From Gemmatimonas phototrophica (GTDB taxonomy: Bacteria; Gemmatimonadota; Gemmatimonadetes; Gemmatimonadales; Gemmatimonadaceae): 64,000 nucleotides of DNA. The translations under genes and the position numbers were made by a program. Shown here piece by piece: positions 60,584 to 64,000 of this stretch; position 1 is the stretch's first letter, and each line of letters begins with the position of its first letter. The notes below the pieces were generated by a model that was not told where the DNA came from, did no database searches, and saw nothing but the letters and a program-made list of their open reading frames with translations. The stretch covers positions 1-64,000 of the forward strand of contig CAMBNV010000009.1 in assembly GCA_945869195.1 (NCBI GenBank), given 5' to 3'.

Positions 60584-62392
60584 TTAGGTGCTCTTGCGGT
60601 GGTGGTTGGGTTGATCAGAGGCCGGCGGCGCGGCGGCGAACGAGCCGCCGGATAGATGATTCCGGCGCTGGGAGAGCAGGGCCGCCAACTCCGCCCGCGA
60701 CGGCAGTTCGGGTGGGGCGGTATCCCAGAGCACCAGACCCTGAATGCGCTGGTTGGCCGCACGTAGGAGGGCTAGCTCGCGTTCGAGATCGGCGACCGGC
60801 GTCGATCCCGCGGCGACGGTGAGGATCACGGGCGCCGCTTCCACAAGCAACGCAGCGAAGTCGACGCGGTCTGGCGGCGCCACGACAATGATCAACTCGA
60901 AACTGCCTCCCAATCGAACGAACGACGCCCTCAGCTCCTCCAACGCGGCGCCCGAGGGGTGGTCTGTTCGGTCCGTTCCCGCCGGCAAGAGCGTAATGGC
61001 CAGACCGTCGCGCGATCCGATGGGTCGCGCCACCTCCCGCCAGGTGAACGCGGCGGCGAGCGCGTCGCTCACACCCGGCGCTGACGGCTCACGAAAGGTG
61101 CGCGAGAGGGGAATGTTCTTGACATCAAGGTCCACCACGAGCGTCTGCCGATGGTCCGCCGCGGCCGCGATCGCAAGGCGCGCGGCCGTCGCGGCCACGA
61201 TCACCGGATCGGTTCCGGTGACGATCGCGCTGCGCGCGCGCGTCCCGGTCGCGGTAAGGCCTAGGTACAGAATCCGGAACGGATCGATGCCGCTCGGATG
61301 GAATCGGGCCGGGCCGCTGAGCATCGCTTCGCGAATGGTCGCGAGCACCGGCGCGCGGGCGACTCGTTCGGCCTCACGCGCGTCGGCCAGCGCTGGCGCG
61401 TTGATCTCCCGGCTCAGCGCGACTGCGAAGCGGATAAGCAGCCCAAGCACGAGGAGCGAAGCCATGGCGATCGCCGGCGAGACGCGGCCGAGTACGGGGC
61501 CGCGACTGCCTCGGTCATTCGCCATCTGTTGCGCAATCGCACGCGTCGTGAGCGAGTCGTGCGTTCGCTGCGCACTCGCCTGTGAGTCCTGCGCCGCGCG
61601 CAACCCCGCACTCGTGGCGATCGTGGGGGGCGTGGGGGGCGCGAGCGTCGGTGGGGCGGTGCCGGGTGCCGCCTCGGCGCCCAACATCGGCTCCGCAACC
61701 GAGGCTCCGGGGGTCGCGCGTGCTTCGAGTTCGCTCCGCCGATTCTCGGCGATGGCGACGATCGTGTTCCCCGCGCGGTCGATGAGCGCCTGGAGTCCCT
61801 GGCGGCTCGCGACCGTCTCGGCGTCGACAGCGACCGACCGCGCGCGCGCGTCATAGGAGCGCAGCGAGTTCACGAGACCGCGCATCCGTGGGCCCCTGCT
61901 CAAGGCCGGACTCTCCGACAGCGCGATCCACGCGGCGACGGTGTGCTCACGTCGCGCCCGAGCGATCCGCGCTGAAAGGTCAACCACCGCGGGGGAGAGG
62001 TCTTGGCGCGTCGTGGCACCAATCGCGGTGGCGGGCCCCGGCGCGCGACTCTGCGAAGGTGCGGCTTGAGGGGCAGGCGCCTGGAGGCGGGCCCTCCGGT
62101 GCACTGAATCCGCGACGCTCACGGCGACGCCGGCCTCCCGCAGACGCTGCGCGCTCCGCAACGTATCGGCGGCCAACTGACGGCTCGACGCGCGGCTGGC
62201 TGACTCCGGGTCGCCGCCGAAGAGGGAGACCCCGAGGGCGAGCAGCGTGAGCGTGCCCAACGAGAGGCCCCACGCCTTGATGAATCGGGCCGACCGTCGC
62301 GCCGCGAGCGCCGCGCGGGCAGCAAGCCACTCATGTCCGCGGGCCCGACGAGGTCGGGGAGTCCACGGGGGGCCGCTTGGTGGGGTCGTCAT
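60584..62392 (-). CDS. Degenerate BY-kinase/Wzc-like protein without a P-loop
   Basis: 602 residues with two membrane segments near residues 40 and 310 (AWGLSLGTLTLLALGVSLF; AIAMASLLVLGLLIRFAVAL), a long helical periplasmic part rich in Ala/Arg between them, and a C-terminal cytoplasmic MinD-like domain. That matches the layout of Wzc/CapAB tyrosine kinases. The Walker A' element VVDLD is present, but the Walker A position reads VTGTDPVIVAATAARL with no GKS/T. The C-terminus lacks a Tyr cluster. It is therefore probably a pseudokinase scaffold. No polysaccharide genes are adjacent. The small membrane protein follows at 2 bp. Confidence 0.65.
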   Translation of the reverse strand: MTTPPSGPPWTPRPRRARGHEWLAARAALAARRSARFIKAWGLSLGTLTLLALGVSLFGGDPESASRASSRQLAADTLRSAQRLREAGVAVSVADSVHRRARLQAPAPQAAPSQSRAPGPATAIGATTRQDLSPAVVDLSARIARARREHTVAAWIALSESPALSRGPRMRGLVNSLRSYDARARSVAVDAETVASRQGLQALIDRAGNTIVAIAENRRSELEARATPGASVAEPMLGAEAAPGTAPPTLAPPTPPTIATSAGLRAAQDSQASAQRTHDSLTTRAIAQQMANDRGSRGPVLGRVSPAIAMASLLVLGLLIRFAVALSREINAPALADAREAERVARAPVLATIREAMLSGPARFHPSGIDPFRILYLGLTATGTRARSAIVTGTDPVIVAATAARLAIAAAADHRQTLVVDLDVKNIPLSRTFREPSAPGVSDALAAAFTWREVARPIGSRDGLAITLLPAGTDRTDHPSGAALEELRASFVRLGGSFELIIVVAPPDRVDFAALLVEAAPVILTVAAGSTPVADLERELALLRAANQRIQGLVLWDTAPPELPSRAELAALLSQRRNHLSGGSFAAAPPASDQPNHHRKST

Positions 62393-62432
62393 TCGACTGA
62401 AGTATCGCCTGCCGTCGTCCTGAGTGCGAAGC

Positions 62433-62460
62433 GGGCGGCGAGGAATGCTCCTCGCCGCCC
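62433..62460 (-). terminator. Terminator after the blue-copper gene
   Basis: GGGCGGCGAGGA, loop ATGC, TCCTCGCCGCCC, a perfect 12-bp stem between the cupredoxin stop codon and the next minus-strand gene. No clear T-run on the minus strand. Confidence 0.65.
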
Positions 62461-62503
62461 GATCGATCGTCCGTGCCTGCGCGCGGGCGCCCGCGCGGGA
62501 GGG

Positions 62504-63001
62504 CTACTGGACGGTGACTACGCCCTTCATCCCCATCGCGAGGTGCGGCGTGCAGTTGAACGGATACGAACCAGCCGGGATCTTCGCGAACGAGATCGTG
62601 ATGTTCTCGCCGGCGGTCATGTACATGAGCGAGCTCAGCTCGGCCATCCGCTGGGAGCCGAAGTTCGCGTCGAGCTGCGACTTCGCGTCGGCGGCGAGCG
62701 CCGCGCCGTCGAACGCGACGTTGTGCGGGCCGCCCGAGACGAACACGAACTTCACGGCATCGCCGGTCTTGATCGTCAGGTTGGCCGGCTCGAAGCGATA
62801 GCCCTTCTCGTCACCGACCATCTTGATTTCGTGCGTGGTGCCGGTGGCCGGCGCCAACACTGCAGCGCCGGCAGCAGCGGGCGCCGCGGCAGCGGTTTCG
62901 GTCGTCGGAGCCGGAGCCGACTCGCCGGCCGGCTGGGACTCACCACCGCAGGCGGCGAACACGAACACGCTCATGACGAGCGCAAGACCCTTGATCTGCA
63001 T
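62504..63001 (-). CDS. Plastocyanin/azurin-like blue-copper lipoprotein
   Basis: 165 residues from MQIKGLALVMSVFVFAACG (ATG 63001). FAACG is a lipobox, so the protein is anchored to the envelope. An Ala/Pro/Thr linker (residues about 25-55) leads to the cupredoxin domain: MVGDEKGYRFEPANLTIK, FVSGGPHNVAFD and the copper loop FNCTPHLAMGMKGVVTV with Cys, His and Met ligands, plus the His in PHNV. Such proteins carry electrons between respiratory complexes. The AGGAGG site is strong. A TGTGA-N6-TCACA site lies 64 bp upstream. Confidence 0.88.
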   Translation of the reverse strand: MQIKGLALVMSVFVFAACGGESQPAGESAPAPTTETAAAAPAAAGAAVLAPATGTTHEIKMVGDEKGYRFEPANLTIKTGDAVKFVFVSGGPHNVAFDGAALAADAKSQLDANFGSQRMAELSSLMYMTAGENITISFAKIPAGSYPFNCTPHLAMGMKGVVTVQ

Positions 63002-63064
63002 TCCGAAAAGCCTCCTGGCCGAACAGATAGTTTGTGGGATGTATTCGCGGGTTTTCCCGCTGCA

Positions 63065-63080
63065 TGTGAAAATATTCACA
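63065..63080. promoter_or_regulatory. CRP/FNR-like operator
   Basis: TGTGAAAATATTCACA, a perfect TGTGA-N6-TCACA palindrome, in the intergenic space between the cupredoxin gene and the divergent gene at 63225. It matches the consensus of CRP-family regulators exactly. No CRP gene is in the window. Confidence 0.5.
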
Positions 63081-63224
63081 AGTGGGCGGGAATGCAAATT
63101 CTTACCACTTGGATCCAGGGGCTCCGGTGAGGAGTTCGGTTGACCACCTACGTGGCCCTGTCGACCCGAGCCCGCGCCGACCAACTTTGCGCAGTCAGAC
63201 GCGCCCCCACCACGGAGCCCTCGA

Positions 63225-64000
63225 ATGCACCGCCCCCCCACGCGTTTCCGCTTCGCCCTCGCGACGGCCGCCACGCTCACGGCTTTCGCTCTCTTCACGC
63301 ACGCGCACGCCCTCGCCGCCCAGCCCCGCATCAGCATCACCCGCTCCGGCGCCATTCCCGCCCCCCTCGACGGCCGTCTCCTCCTCTACCTCTCCACCGA
63401 CACCACCGGCACCCCGCGCTCGCAGGTGAACGACGGCGCCGGCACCGCCCAGGTGTTCGGCATCGACGTCACGAGCTGGCGCGCCGGCACCCCGCAGACC
63501 GTCGACGCCACGGCATTCGGCTACCCGGTGCAGTCGCTGCGGGAGCTCAAGCCCGGGCGGTATCGCATCCAGGCGCTCCTCAACCGATACGAGCGCTTCA
63601 CCCGCTCCGACGGGCACACGGTGCTGCTGCCGCCCGACCGCGGGGAAGGCCAGCAGATGAACGCCAAGCCCGGCAATCTCTTCTCCAAGCCCGTGACCGT
63701 CACCGTCGCGGCGAACGCGCGACTGCAGCTCGAGCTCACCGAGGAGATCCCCGCGCTCCCCGACCCGGCGACCCAGCAGACCAAGTACGTGAAGTACGTG
63801 CGCATCCGTTCCGAGCGGCTGAGCAAGTTCTGGGGCACCGACTTCTTCCTCGCCGCCTGGGTGCTGCTCCCCGAGGGCTTCGACTCGCACCCCGACGCGC
63901 GCTACCCGCTCGTCGTGAATCAGGGGCACTTTCCCGCCACGCTCAGCGGCTGGCGCGAGACGCCGCCCGACCCCGACCTCAAGCCCGACTACTCCGCGCG
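63225..64000 (+). CDS. Start of a secreted protein, possibly an esterase-type hydrolase; runs off the window
   Basis: 258 codons from the ATG at 63225 to the end of the window, not in the ORF track because it has no stop here. A signal peptide (FALATAATLTAFALF to ALAA) is followed by a beta-rich domain (GRLLLYLSTDTTGTPRSQVN, LKPGRYRIQALLNRYERF) and then FFLAAWVLLPEGFDSHPDAR and YPLVVNQGHFP. The last two look like the beginning of an alpha/beta-hydrolase fold as in esterase or depolymerase-type enzymes. The catalytic residues would be beyond the edge, so the function is not settled. Confidence 0.6.
   Translation, partial: MHRPPTRFRFALATAATLTAFALFTHAHALAAQPRISITRSGAIPAPLDGRLLLYLSTDTTGTPRSQVNDGAGTAQVFGIDVTSWRAGTPQTVDATAFGYPVQSLRELKPGRYRIQALLNRYERFTRSDGHTVLLPPDRGEGQQMNAKPGNLFSKPVTVTVAANARLQLELTEEIPALPDPATQQTKYVKYVRIRSERLSKFWGTDFFLAAWVLLPEGFDSHPDARYPLVVNQGHFPATLSGWRETPPDPDLKPDYSA

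Noticed and set aside
1-64000. tRNA, rRNA, CRISPR arrays, prophage modules and restriction or toxin-antitoxin systems
   Set aside because: I looked for their hallmarks by eye on both strands and found none that I could support; a dedicated search (tRNAscan, Infernal) would be decisive.

Overview
The window is chromosomal DNA from a very GC-rich bacterium. My best guess is a Gemmatimonadota relative. That is an inference from the style of the proteome: very large secreted Asp-box (sortilin/VPS10-like) proteins, several secreted M28/M20 zinc peptidases, AddAB, a class I fumarase and a glutamine synthetase lacking the adenylylation motif. No rRNA or tRNA gene is visible to confirm it. Housekeeping genes (glnA, ispG, fumarase, the arg cluster) argue against a plasmid.

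Layout. (1) 1-3.2 kb: two truncated gene ends meeting head to head, then a two-gene operon of ATP-grasp ligases, the second fused to a complete SET methyltransferase domain. (2) 3.3-9.5 kb: addA and addB recombination genes. (3) 9.5-17 kb: MATE and MFS exporters, a PLP decarboxylase, a secreted M28 peptidase and a YfcC-type carrier. (4) 17-20.4 kb: a decayed stretch with another head-to-head pair of truncated genes (one is the 3' end of tex), rmuC, a stand-alone SET gene and a frameshifted unknown gene. (5) 20.5-30.1 kb: M28 and M20 peptidases, an IS3 transposase scrap, a large Asp-box protein, an FKBP lipoprotein, glnA and a zinc-ribbon membrane protein. (6) 30.2-38.4 kb: an AT-rich gap, a histone-H1-like polyampholyte, a MerR regulator beside a plasmid-type RepA, a CtpA-type protease, a TolB-like lipoprotein, a YhaM-like nuclease and fumarase. 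(7) 38.4-51.4 kb: a structured leader region, a zinc-ribbon mini-protein and an internally deleted cold-shock gene, a beta-lactamase/VanX fusion, an NrtR-like regulator, a YggX variant, a hydrolase, a MoeB-rhodanese, a GCPII-like peptidase, an aldo/keto reductase lacking its lysine and a second large Asp-box protein. (8) 51.4-56.5 kb: argD-argB-argC diverging from argR-argH, with shared ArgR-type palindromes over both promoters. (9) 56.5-64 kb: an AT-rich island with a small HTH-like gene, an intact cold-shock gene, ispG, an HD hydrolase, a degenerate polysaccharide-kinase-like protein, a blue-copper lipoprotein behind a CRP-like site, and the start of a secreted protein running off the end.

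How the genes work together. The arginine cluster is the clearest regulatory unit: ArgR, its enzymes and its operators are all present, but argG, argF and the acetyltransferase are not in the window. The many signal-peptide or lipobox proteins point to a protein- and peptide-scavenging lifestyle. The best candidate for an undescribed system is the paired ATP-grasp / ATP-grasp-SET operon, which has the look of a small-molecule or peptide ligase pair with a coupled lysine methyltransferase. A second theme is recent small deletions: two divergent gene pairs have lost both 5' ends and one cold-shock gene has lost its RNA-binding core in frame. These are either real genome erosion or assembly errors.
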